In this document: positions 57,638 through 64,000 of the stretch, in pieces
How the letters are laid out: each line of letters begins with the position of its first letter
Position numbering within the stretch: the first letter of the stretch is position 1
NCBI RefSeq assembly: GCF_004154955.1
Contig: NZ_CP011524.1
Coordinates: 310,001 to 374,000, forward strand
Direction: 5' to 3'
Source: Intestinimonas butyriciproducens
GTDB taxonomy: Bacteria; Bacillota; Clostridia; Oscillospirales; Oscillospiraceae
Length of the DNA: 64,000 nt
The notes under the pieces: model-generated
What the model saw: the letters and a program-made list of their open reading frames with translations, nothing else
What the model was told of the DNA's origin: nothing
Databases searched by the model: none
Program-made: the position numbers and the translations under genes

Positions 57638-58311
57638 GCACGGCGGCCAACACCGGGGCCGCCCTTCCGAAGAGGCTCCTGATCTGCGCCCTGGGACTGC
57701 TGTGCTACGCCTCCGGAGTGGCGGTCACCAAAAACTGTGATCTGGGCATCTCGCCCATCGTCAGTGTGGCGTACGTCCTCTCCCTGATCACACCCATCAC
57801 CATGGGCTGGTGCACCACGCTGGTAAACCTGGTGTTTTTCCTGCTCCAGCGCCTGCTGCTCCGGCGGGAATACCCCCTGTGGATGATGGGGGCACAGTTC
57901 CTCATGAGCGTCCTGTTCAGTGTGACCATCGACCTCACCGCCGTCCTCTTCGGCTTTCTGGCCGGGTGGGCTCCGCCCTACCCGGCCCGGCTGGCGGTCT
58001 TTGTTCTGGGCTGCGCCGTGCTGGCCCTGGGGGTGTTCCTCATCGTCTCGGCGGACTTTGTGGTGCTGCCCGCCGAGGGGTGCGTCAACGCCGTCGTCCG
58101 CCGTACGGGCCTGCGGTTCGGCACGGGGAAGGTGCTCTTCGACGGCGCCATGGTGGCGGTGACGGTGGCCGTCTCCCTCCTCTGCTTCCGGCAGGTCCGG
58201 GGAATCCGGGAGGGGACCCTGATCGCAGTGGTCCTCATCGGCACCTTTGCTCGGCACATCGGGGAGCGGCTGGGGCCCGCCCTGGAGCGGCATCTGGCCG
58301 CGGCTACATGA
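57634..58311 (+). CDS. YczE/YitT-like integral membrane protein
   Basis: This 225-residue protein has about six helices and the YczE-family opening (LLICALGLLCYASGVAVTKN, then CDLGISPIVSVAYVLS). No function is established. It is translationally coupled (ATGA) to the acyl-CoA dehydrogenase, so it is part of the sigma-54 operon and may help move a product or substrate. Confidence 0.85.
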   Translation: MSTAANTGAALPKRLLICALGLLCYASGVAVTKNCDLGISPIVSVAYVLSLITPITMGWCTTLVNLVFFLLQRLLLRREYPLWMMGAQFLMSVLFSVTIDLTAVLFGFLAGWAPPYPARLAVFVLGCAVLALGVFLIVSADFVVLPAEGCVNAVVRRTGLRFGTGKVLFDGAMVAVTVAVSLLCFRQVRGIREGTLIAVVLIGTFARHIGERLGPALERHLAAAT

Positions 58312-58315
58312 CAAA

Positions 58316-58347
58316 AGAGCGCGCCGCCCGTATGGGCGGCGCGCTCT
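58316..58347. terminator. Terminator hairpin between convergent units
   Basis: A perfect 14-bp stem (58316-58329 with 58334-58347) right after the membrane protein stop. No long T-run. Confidence 0.75.
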
Positions 58348-58372
58348 GCCGTGAGAAAGGTCGGAGCCGCGC

Positions 58373-59443
58373 TCAGAGCGCCTCCTCCAGAGCGGCACGC
58401 AGGAGGGACATGTCCGCAGGCGTGGTGATGTTGGCGTCTGCGGCAATGGTCTGGAGGAAAAAGTCCCGCTGAGCACCGGAGCAGTCGTACTCCAGGTCCG
58501 CCAGGGTCAGGGGCATGTGCATGTCGGCCATCAGGCTCCGGACGGCCTGGATCTCCTCCTGAGAGGAGCCGTTATAAGCCATCTGGACCAGCAGACCCAC
58601 CGCCACCATCTCGCCGTGGAGAAAATGATAGCTGGCCTCGGTATGATGGGTGCGCAGGAAGTCATAGGTGGCATGGGCCACGGCCAACTGCCCGGAGCCG
58701 TCAGCAAACCCGCTGACGATGGAGGTGTGGAGCAGATTGGTGAGCACTGCGTCCTGGAAGCGCCGGGCCGCGCCGCCGTTTTTGTAGAGGTCCCGGCCCT
58801 CGCCCATCAGAAATTCAAAAATGGCCCGGCTGTTGACGACCTGGATGTACTCCTCCAGCGTGCAGTCCCGATAGCTCCCGATCTTCTTTTGATGGAAGCA
58901 TTCGGGCATCTTGGCCATGGAGTCCAGAATCCCGGCGGCCAGCGTGCGGCGGGGGGCGGAGGCGATGAGGCCGGTGTCGGCGATGCACACATCCACCTCC
59001 TTGCTCAGGTTGACGGCCGGGGCCCGTTGGCCCTTCTCATTATACATAATGCAGACCATGGAGGTGGCCACGCAGGTGGCGATGGAGGTGGGCACTGTGA
59101 TGATGGGGAGGCCGGCGAAATGGGCGGCGCACTTCATCTCGTCGATGCACTTGCCGCCCCCCACGCCCACCAGGACCGTGCAGCCCTCCGACCGGGCCAG
59201 CGCGGCGTAGGTCTCGGCCCAGGCGACGGTGCAGTAATCGGTGTGGCGGCGGACCACACAGGAGACACCGGCGGCGTCCAGGCTTTCCCGCGCGGCATCC
59301 ATCACCCGGTCCACCGAGGTGGGGCCGCCCACAAGAAGAGCCTTCCCGCCCAGACGCATGATCTCTCCCGCCAGAAGGGAGATCACTCCCTCGCCGTGAA
59401 AGAATTTTCCGCAGCCGACCTTCAACGCGGAGACAGCTTCCAT
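58373..59443 (-). CDS. Iron/zinc-containing alcohol dehydrogenase, GldA-like
   Basis: This 356-residue NAD-dependent dehydrogenase is closest by eye to glycerol dehydrogenase. The NAD motif is GVGGGKCIDEMK. Metal ligands are in AGILDSMAKMPE, LAVAHATYDF and YHFLHGEMVAVG (Asp, His, His). It would interconvert an alcohol and a ketone on a polyol or sugar acid. The promoter carries the operator shared with the SDR, TRAP and lyase genes, so it belongs to that regulon. Confidence 0.93.
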   Translation of the reverse strand: MEAVSALKVGCGKFFHGEGVISLLAGEIMRLGGKALLVGGPTSVDRVMDAARESLDAAGVSCVVRRHTDYCTVAWAETYAALARSEGCTVLVGVGGGKCIDEMKCAAHFAGLPIITVPTSIATCVATSMVCIMYNEKGQRAPAVNLSKEVDVCIADTGLIASAPRRTLAAGILDSMAKMPECFHQKKIGSYRDCTLEEYIQVVNSRAIFEFLMGEGRDLYKNGGAARRFQDAVLTNLLHTSIVSGFADGSGQLAVAHATYDFLRTHHTEASYHFLHGEMVAVGLLVQMAYNGSSQEEIQAVRSLMADMHMPLTLADLEYDCSGAQRDFFLQTIAADANITTPADMSLLRAALEEAL

Positions 59444-59469
59444 TTGAGATCCCTCTTTCTGTGATTATA

Positions 59470-59487
59470 TATGACATCATACAATTT
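59470..59487 (-). promoter_or_regulatory. Shared operator, site 1
   Basis: TATGACATCATACAATTT on the plus strand, just downstream of the GldA promoter -10. It matches the consensus TATGAYATCATACAAAAT. Confidence 0.75.
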
Positions 59488-59493
59488 AGACCT

Positions 59494-59522
59494 ATCTTAC
59501 GCGCAGACCTGCCCAATGTCAA
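59494..59522 (-). promoter_or_regulatory. Promoter of the GldA-like gene
   Basis: On the minus strand TTGACA (59517-59522), 17 bases and TAAGAT (59494-59499). Confidence 0.8.
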
Positions 59523-59544
59523 GGGCTTTTCAAAAAGAAATCTG

Positions 59545-59573
59545 TTTACTTTGCGGAAAGAAAGGCATAAAAT
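59545..59573 (+). promoter_or_regulatory. Promoter of the SDR gene
   Basis: TTTACT (59545-59550), 17 bases and TAAAAT (59568-59573). It is followed directly by operator site 2. Confidence 0.75.
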
Positions 59574-59577
59574 AAAA

Positions 59578-59596
59578 GTATGATATCATACAAAAT
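59578..59596 (+). promoter_or_regulatory. Shared operator, site 2 (perfect palindrome core)
   Basis: GTATGATATCATACAAAAT contains a perfect 14-base palindrome (GTATGATATCATAC). It covers the expected transcription start. Confidence 0.82.
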
Positions 59597-59616
59597 ATTG
59601 AAGAGGAAGTGTCGGT

Positions 59617-60435
59617 ATGGAATTGGGTCTGAAGGGTAGGGTCGCCGTGGTGACGGGCGGCGCCACCGGGATCGGGCGGGCCATCGCGGAGGCCTTTGCC
59701 GGAGAGGGCTGCGCGGTGGCCATCGGCGCCCGCCGGGAGGAGAAGCTGGCGGAGGCGGAGGCGGACTTCACCGCCCGGGGGTGGGAGATCTACACCCAAA
59801 AGGTGGATGTGACCCGGGAGGAGGAGGTATCCGACTTCGCCGCGCAGGTCTTCCGCCGCTTCGGGCGGCTGGACGTTTGGGTGAACAACGCGGGGATGAC
59901 CTGCCATGCCCCCATGGATCAGGTGAGTCTGGCATTCTGGCGGGAGGTCATCGACACCAACCTGACGGGGGTCTTCCTGGGGTCCAAATACGCCGCCAGA
60001 GAGATGCGGAAGGGCGGAGGCGGCATTATCTTCAACGCAGGCTCCTTCCAGTCCCTGTTCCCGGCGGCGGGCTCCGGCCCCTACGGCGCGGCCAAGGCGG
60101 GGGTATGCAGCCTCACCCGCTCGCTGGCCGGGGAATACGCCAGGGATCACATCCGGGTGCTCACCTATATCCCCGGCGTCATCGAGACGCCCATGACCCG
60201 GATCGACGACTGGGCGGCGGCCACAGGGCAGCGGGACAACATTCCCATGGAGCGGCTGGGCGTGCCCCAGGACCTGGCCGACACCATCGTGTTTCTGGCC
60301 TCGGACCGGGCCTCCTATATCAACGGCGTCAGCATCGAAATCACCGGCGGAAAGTTCTGTGTACAGAATCCCAGATACGCCTGGACGGCGGGAGACCGGG
60401 AGGAGGGGAGAGGGAGCCGGTCTGAGACGGCCTGA
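59617..60435 (+). CDS. Short-chain dehydrogenase/reductase
   Basis: This 272-residue SDR has the nucleotide motif TGGATGIGRAIA, NNAG, and the catalytic Ser-Tyr-Lys set (NAGSFQSL, PYGAAKAG). The C-terminal segment SDRASYINGVSIEITGGKF is classical. It probably acts on a sugar acid or polyol (gluconate/idonate-type reductases are close in style). AAGAGGAAG supports the start. Its promoter carries operator site 2. Confidence 0.94.
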   Translation: MELGLKGRVAVVTGGATGIGRAIAEAFAGEGCAVAIGARREEKLAEAEADFTARGWEIYTQKVDVTREEEVSDFAAQVFRRFGRLDVWVNNAGMTCHAPMDQVSLAFWREVIDTNLTGVFLGSKYAAREMRKGGGGIIFNAGSFQSLFPAAGSGPYGAAKAGVCSLTRSLAGEYARDHIRVLTYIPGVIETPMTRIDDWAAATGQRDNIPMERLGVPQDLADTIVFLASDRASYINGVSIEITGGKFCVQNPRYAWTAGDREEGRGSRSETA

Positions 60436-60536
60436 CATCATATCAACAGATAAAAGGGAACGTTGGCAAATAGGCTAAATATTTACAACAAAAATTGTCG
60501 AAAACGTAGAAGCGCCGGCAAAAAAGATAAAAATAC

Positions 60537-60565
60537 TTGACGAATTGATGAAAGATGACTATATT
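60537..60565 (+). promoter_or_regulatory. Promoter of the TRAP operon
   Basis: TTGACG (60537-60542), 17 bases and TATATT (60560-60565). Confidence 0.88.
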
Positions 60566-60578
60566 TATTAAACAGACA

Positions 60579-60596
60579 TATGACATCACACAAAAT
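60579..60596 (+). promoter_or_regulatory. Shared operator, site 3
   Basis: TATGACATCACACAAAAT, one change from the consensus core, located right after the TRAP promoter. Confidence 0.78.
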
Positions 60597-60623
60597 TTGA
60601 GATGTCTAAAGAGGAGGAGCGAG

Positions 60624-61868
60624 ATGAAACAGACAGGTAAAAGAATGGTCTCTCTGTTGCTGGGTATTGTATTGATGATAGCATTGTCCACAACAGCCTT
60701 CGCGGCGGAGGACGGGAAGATCGTCAAGCTGGCGTTCACCGATTCCCCCACACTTACTATCGGTGATATGAGCATCTACCACCCTTCCTACGCGGCGATG
60801 CTGGCCTTTAAGGGCGCCTTTGAGAAGTCCACCGGCGGGGAGTACTCCGTGGAGCTCTATCCCAACGGCGTGCTGGGGGACGCGGCCTCCACCATGGAGC
60901 AGATGCTCACCGGGACCATCACCGGCAGCACCCCGGCGGACGGCGCTCTGTCCGCCTTCGCCCCCGATATCCAGGTGTTCACCATCCCCTATCTGTTTGA
61001 CAACCCCACCATTGCCTACGATGTGCTGGACGGGGACTTCGGCCGGCAGCTCTTTGAGAAGATCGCCGCCGAGACCGGGTTCCGGGTGGTGGCCTCCTAC
61101 GACAACGGCGGCTACCGCAACTTCACCAACAGCAAGCGGGAGATCCGGACGGCCGCCGATATGGAGGGGCTGAACATCCGGGTGCAGGACAGCCCGGTCT
61201 ACCTGGAGATGGTGGAAGCCCTGGGCGCCTCCGCCACGCCGGTGGCGTTCCTGGAGCTCTACAGCGCCCTGCAGACCGGCGTGGTGGACGGACAGGAGAA
61301 CTCAGCCGTCACGACTCTGGGCGCCTCCCTGGACGAGGTGCAGCCCTACTGCACGCTGGACGGGCATCTGCTGGGCCTAGCCTTCCTGGTCATCAGCGAC
61401 ACGTGGTACCAGGGGCTGGACGCGGATACCCAGGCCAAGGTGGACGAGGCCGGACGGGAGGCCACCATCGCCGCCCGCGGCACCTGCCGCTACGCCGAGG
61501 CCTTGGCTGTGGACACACTGACTCAAAAGGGCGTCACCGTTTACTCCCCTACGGCTGAGGAGCTGGAGACCTTTAAGGTGGCTCAGCAACCCGTCATCGA
61601 TTATCTGAAACAAAATCTGAGCAATCCCAGCTTAGTGGATGAGCGCTTTGCTGCCATCGACAGCGTTGAGAATGGCGGAAACGCCGCGCCCACCGATCCT
61701 GACGCCACCCCCGCACCCGGCAATGCTAACGATCCCACCCAGACCGAGGGTGCCTCCAACTCGAACAGCGGCGGGACCAGCCCGGCCCTGATTGCGGTGA
61801 TTGTTGTCGCGGCGCTTGTTGTGATTTTCCTCGTCACCCGCAAAAAGGGTGGTAAAAAAGAAGACTGA
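60624..61868 (+). CDS. TRAP transporter solute-binding protein (DctP) with C-terminal membrane anchor
   Basis: This 414-residue protein is the extracytoplasmic receptor of a TRAP importer. A type I signal peptide (cleavage near TTAFAAE, no lipobox) precedes the DctP fold. Key segments are RVVASYDNGGYRNFTNSKRE and LNIRVQDSPVYLEMVEALGA, with the carboxylate-binding Arg of NIRV. After residue about 350 comes a Pro/Asn/Ser/Thr linker, then a helix (ALIAVIVVAALVVIFLV) and a basic tail. Such tethering is unusual, since most TRAP receptors are soluble or lipoproteins. The ligand is probably a sugar acid. Confidence 0.93.
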   Translation: MKQTGKRMVSLLLGIVLMIALSTTAFAAEDGKIVKLAFTDSPTLTIGDMSIYHPSYAAMLAFKGAFEKSTGGEYSVELYPNGVLGDAASTMEQMLTGTITGSTPADGALSAFAPDIQVFTIPYLFDNPTIAYDVLDGDFGRQLFEKIAAETGFRVVASYDNGGYRNFTNSKREIRTAADMEGLNIRVQDSPVYLEMVEALGASATPVAFLELYSALQTGVVDGQENSAVTTLGASLDEVQPYCTLDGHLLGLAFLVISDTWYQGLDADTQAKVDEAGREATIAARGTCRYAEALAVDTLTQKGVTVYSPTAEELETFKVAQQPVIDYLKQNLSNPSLVDERFAAIDSVENGGNAAPTDPDATPAPGNANDPTQTEGASNSNSGGTSPALIAVIVVAALVVIFLVTRKKGGKKED

Positions 61869-61982
61869 TTCTCTCCCCGCATTGGGAGGGGCTGAAACCG
61901 CAAGGGGGTGTCAGGACGGTGTGTCCTTCCTGACGCCCCTCCCCTGCGGCCCTTTACAATAGATCCTATGAGGAGGACAATC

Positions 61983-62486
61983 ATGAGGAAAGTACATGAT
62001 CTTCTAAACGAATACCTGGACTTTTTAGCCACGGTGGTGGAGAAGGTCTGCTTGGCTCTAATGGCGATCATGACAGGCATCGTGCTTCTGCAGGTGGTGG
62101 CCCGGCTGACCCCCGGCGTCAAGAACCCCAACTGGACGGAGGAGCTCTCCCGCTATGTCATGATCTACATCGCGTTCATCGGCGCCAGTAATGGGATTCG
62201 TCAGTGGGACAACGTAGGGGTGGACTTTCTCATCGAACGTCTGCCAAGGGTTCCCCAATTTCTGCTCAATATAGTGATTCGTCTGGTGGTGCTGGCGTTC
62301 TGGTGCATCGTGACCTATTGGGGCGTGGAGTATTTCCCAAAGGTGGGTGCCAGACAGTTCAGCGCCTCCATGGGTTTTCCTATCCTGTATGCCCAGATTT
62401 CCCTGATCATAGGCGGCGTGCTTTGTACGTTGCAGACAATGGGGCAGATTTTGAATCTGCTGTTTGGAGGTGGAGAGGATGCTTGA
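61983..62486 (+). CDS. TRAP transporter small membrane subunit (DctQ)
   Basis: This 167-residue subunit has four helices and the DctQ pattern MTGIVLLQVVARLTPGVKNP, then WTEELSRYVMIYIAFIGASN. It links the receptor to the large permease. GAGGAGG fixes ATG 61983. It overlaps the dctM gene by 8 bases. Confidence 0.94.
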   Translation: MRKVHDLLNEYLDFLATVVEKVCLALMAIMTGIVLLQVVARLTPGVKNPNWTEELSRYVMIYIAFIGASNGIRQWDNVGVDFLIERLPRVPQFLLNIVIRLVVLAFWCIVTYWGVEYFPKVGARQFSASMGFPILYAQISLIIGGVLCTLQTMGQILNLLFGGGEDA

Positions 62487-63774
62487 ATTCGGGATCGCCA
62501 CTCTGATTTTGATCGTAACCATCCTCGTCGGGTTCCCCATCGCCTATTCCATCGGCCTGACGACCATCTTCTACATCTTTATCACCAACCCCGCCAACCT
62601 GCTGGTCATCCCCATCCGCATGTTCTCGGGCATCAACTCCTTTACGCTGATGGCCCTGCCCCTGTTCATGCTGGCGGCGGAGATCATGGTCCGGACCGGC
62701 ATCTCCAGCAAGCTCTTCGACTTTGTGCGCATCACCCGGGTGGGCAGGTGGCGGGGTGGACTGGCCTACGTCAACGTGCTGGCCAGCACCATCTTCGGCT
62801 CCATCTCCGGCGCGGCCCTGTCCGACATCGCCGGTCTGGGCAAGGTGGAGATCGACGCCATGGAGGAGGACGGCTATGAGAAGGGCTTTGCCTGCGCCAT
62901 CACCGCCGCCTCTTCCATTGAGAGCCCCCTCATCCCGCCCAGCAACGTGGCCATCCTCTACGCCGGCACCATGGCCCTGTCCGTGGGCGCCGTGCTGTAC
63001 GCTGGATTCCTTCCCGGCCTGCTGCTGGCGGGCTCCCAAATGCTCTACATCAAGCTCAACGCCAAGCGGCTCAACCTGCCCAAGCATGAAAAGCAGTATA
63101 CCTCCGCGGAGAAAAAGGACATCCGCATCCGGGGCTGGATCGCCATGGGGATGCCCCTCATCATCCTTGTCGGCATCACCGCCGGCCTCTTCACCCCCAC
63201 CGAGGCGGCCGCCGTGGCCGTGCTCTACGCCCTGATCGTAGGCGCCTTCGTCTTTAAGAACATCACTGTGAAGATGATCCTGGACTCCCTCTGGTCCGCC
63301 GGAAAGACCACCGCCAATCTCTTCGTCATCACCTCCATCTCGGCGGTGTTTGCCTGGGCCATCGGCGTGGAGCAGATCCCCCAGCAGCTCTCCGCCTTCA
63401 TGCTGGGCATTACCGACAGCCCCTACGTCATGCTCCTGATCATCAACGTAGTCCTTATCATCGTGGGCATGTGGATGGAGACCTCCGCCGCCGTGCTGTT
63501 GTTCGCCCCCATCCTGGCCCCCATCGCCGTGGCCATGGGCGTCCACCCCGTCCACTTCGCCGTGGTCATGATCATCAACCTGACCATCGGCCTCATCACG
63601 CCGCCTGTGGGCGTGGTGCTCTACGCCACCTCCAACGTGGGAAAACTGAAGTTTGAGCAGGTGGTCAAGTCCACCATGCCCCTCATCCTCTTGGCTGTGG
63701 TCATCCTGCTGCTGGTCACCTTCATCCCTGAGCTGAGTCTGTTCCTGCCCCGGCTGCTGGGCTTTATCGACTGA
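62479..63774 (+). CDS. TRAP transporter large permease (DctM)
   Basis: This 431-residue Na-coupled permease has about twelve helices. Family motifs include LMALPLFMLAAEIMVRTGIS, SGAALSDIAGLGKVEIDAM, SSIESPLIPPSNVAILYAG and INLTIGLITPPVGVVLYATS. The start is ATG 62479 after GGAGGTGGAGAGG. Together with DctP and DctQ it makes a complete TRAP system for an organic or sugar acid. Confidence 0.96.
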   Translation: MLEFGIATLILIVTILVGFPIAYSIGLTTIFYIFITNPANLLVIPIRMFSGINSFTLMALPLFMLAAEIMVRTGISSKLFDFVRITRVGRWRGGLAYVNVLASTIFGSISGAALSDIAGLGKVEIDAMEEDGYEKGFACAITAASSIESPLIPPSNVAILYAGTMALSVGAVLYAGFLPGLLLAGSQMLYIKLNAKRLNLPKHEKQYTSAEKKDIRIRGWIAMGMPLIILVGITAGLFTPTEAAAVAVLYALIVGAFVFKNITVKMILDSLWSAGKTTANLFVITSISAVFAWAIGVEQIPQQLSAFMLGITDSPYVMLLIINVVLIIVGMWMETSAAVLLFAPILAPIAVAMGVHPVHFAVVMIINLTIGLITPPVGVVLYATSNVGKLKFEQVVKSTMPLILLAVVILLLVTFIPELSLFLPRLLGFID

Positions 63775-63798
63775 CCGAAAAAAATTCCCGGGTGAGTA

Positions 63799-63827
63799 TT
63801 GACGGCAGGAGAAAAAGGGTGTATATA
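63799..63827 (+). promoter_or_regulatory. Promoter of the lyase gene
   Basis: TTGACG (63799-63804), 17 bases and TATATA (63822-63827). Confidence 0.78.
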
Positions 63828-63841
63828 CTAATCATACAATC

Positions 63842-63857
63842 ATACATCATACAAAAT
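63842..63857 (+). promoter_or_regulatory. Shared operator, site 4
   Basis: ATACATCATACAAAAT, with the conserved ATCATACAAAAT half and a diverged left half. Two further CATACAATCATAC words overlap just upstream. Confidence 0.68.
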
Positions 63858-63905
63858 GGATGAGCAAGCCGGGCGAGGAACCGCCTGGGAAGGAGGAAGA
63901 GCAGC

Positions 63906-64000
63906 ATGGTCAAGAAGTACGAGGGGATCATTCCCCCCATCGTCACGCCCTTTGACGAGGCGGGCGAGATCAACGAGAGCTGTCTGCGCCGGGAGATGGA
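63906..64000 (+). CDS. DHDPS/NAL-family lyase or aldolase, N-terminal part only
   Basis: The gene runs off the window. The visible 31 residues, MVKKYEGIIPPIVTPFDEAG and then EINESCLRREM, are the typical N-terminus of the dihydrodipicolinate synthase/N-acetylneuraminate lyase family. AAGGAGGAAGAG precedes ATG 63906. With the TRAP transporter, SDR and dehydrogenase, a keto-deoxy sugar-acid aldolase is more likely than lysine synthesis. Confidence 0.85.
   Translation, partial: MVKKYEGIIPPIVTPFDEAGEINESCLRREM

Overview
This window is high-GC (about 60% or more in most genes) and fully gene-dense. It carries sporulation genes (yabP, yabQ), divIC, a long ribosome hibernation factor, a WYL regulator, S-layer-homology proteins, and strong Shine-Dalgarno sites of the AGGAGG type. 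Together these suggest a spore-lineage Gram-positive anaerobe of the Clostridia, most like the Oscillospiraceae (Flavonifractor, Pseudoflavonifractor or Intestinimonas relatives). That placement is inferred from gene content only. No tRNA, rRNA, CRISPR array or intact transposase gene was seen.

Region 1 (1-14.5 kb) is mostly housekeeping: a CDF metal exporter, a two-component pair, an HtrA-type protease, an SLH-CAP surface protein, a vitamin block (a PTS-EIIC-like permease under a probable NiaR operator, niaR, birA, and bioY under a clear BirA operator), yabP-yabQ-divIC-S1 protein, an amidohydrolase and hpf. Region 2 (14.5-23.3 kb) has an arsR-arsP-thioredoxin operon, an ECF sigma factor with its partner, a DppA-type D-aminopeptidase, a NYN-LOTUS protein, a low-GC acetyltransferase insertion and a CcdA-TlpA fusion.

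Region 3 (23.4-33.3 kb) is one long minus-strand murein-peptide uptake and recycling operon. It encodes an Ala-Glu epimerase, an Opp/Dpp-type ABC transporter, an LD-carboxypeptidase, a beta-lactamase-fold hydrolase and an NlpC/P60 endopeptidase, and is transcribed from a good promoter at 33.35 kb. A WYL regulator lies divergent to it. Region 4 (34.6-38.7 kb) holds an AT-richer patch, a frameshifted DUF1275 gene and a KdpDE-like pair without kdp transport genes.

Region 5 (38.8-64 kb) is catabolic. A minus-strand CoA module (CoA-transferase, two MaoC proteins, acyl-CoA dehydrogenase) is divergent from a plus-strand operon of two peptidases, a degenerate NtrC-like regulator, a URO-D-like protein and a DhaL-DhaK-RpiB-TIM set that looks like tetrulose catabolism. 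Next, a sigma-54 activator faces a carnitine-operon-like CoA module (CoA-transferase, permease, crotonase, acyl-CoA dehydrogenase). A near-perfect -24/-12 promoter and helically phased repeats lie between them. The window ends in a probable sugar-acid regulon (GldA-like dehydrogenase, SDR, TRAP transporter, DHDPS-family lyase). Each of its four transcription units starts with the same palindromic operator.

The most novel structure is a roughly 90-base element of four tandem hairpins, present twice (3.5 and 20.9 kb). Loops, linkers and spacing are conserved while the stems change in compensating pairs. In both places the 3' end of the upstream gene is duplicated around the insertion. A separate MITE with terminal inverted repeats supplies the stop codon of divIC, and a solo copy of its terminal repeat supplies the stop of the permease gene.
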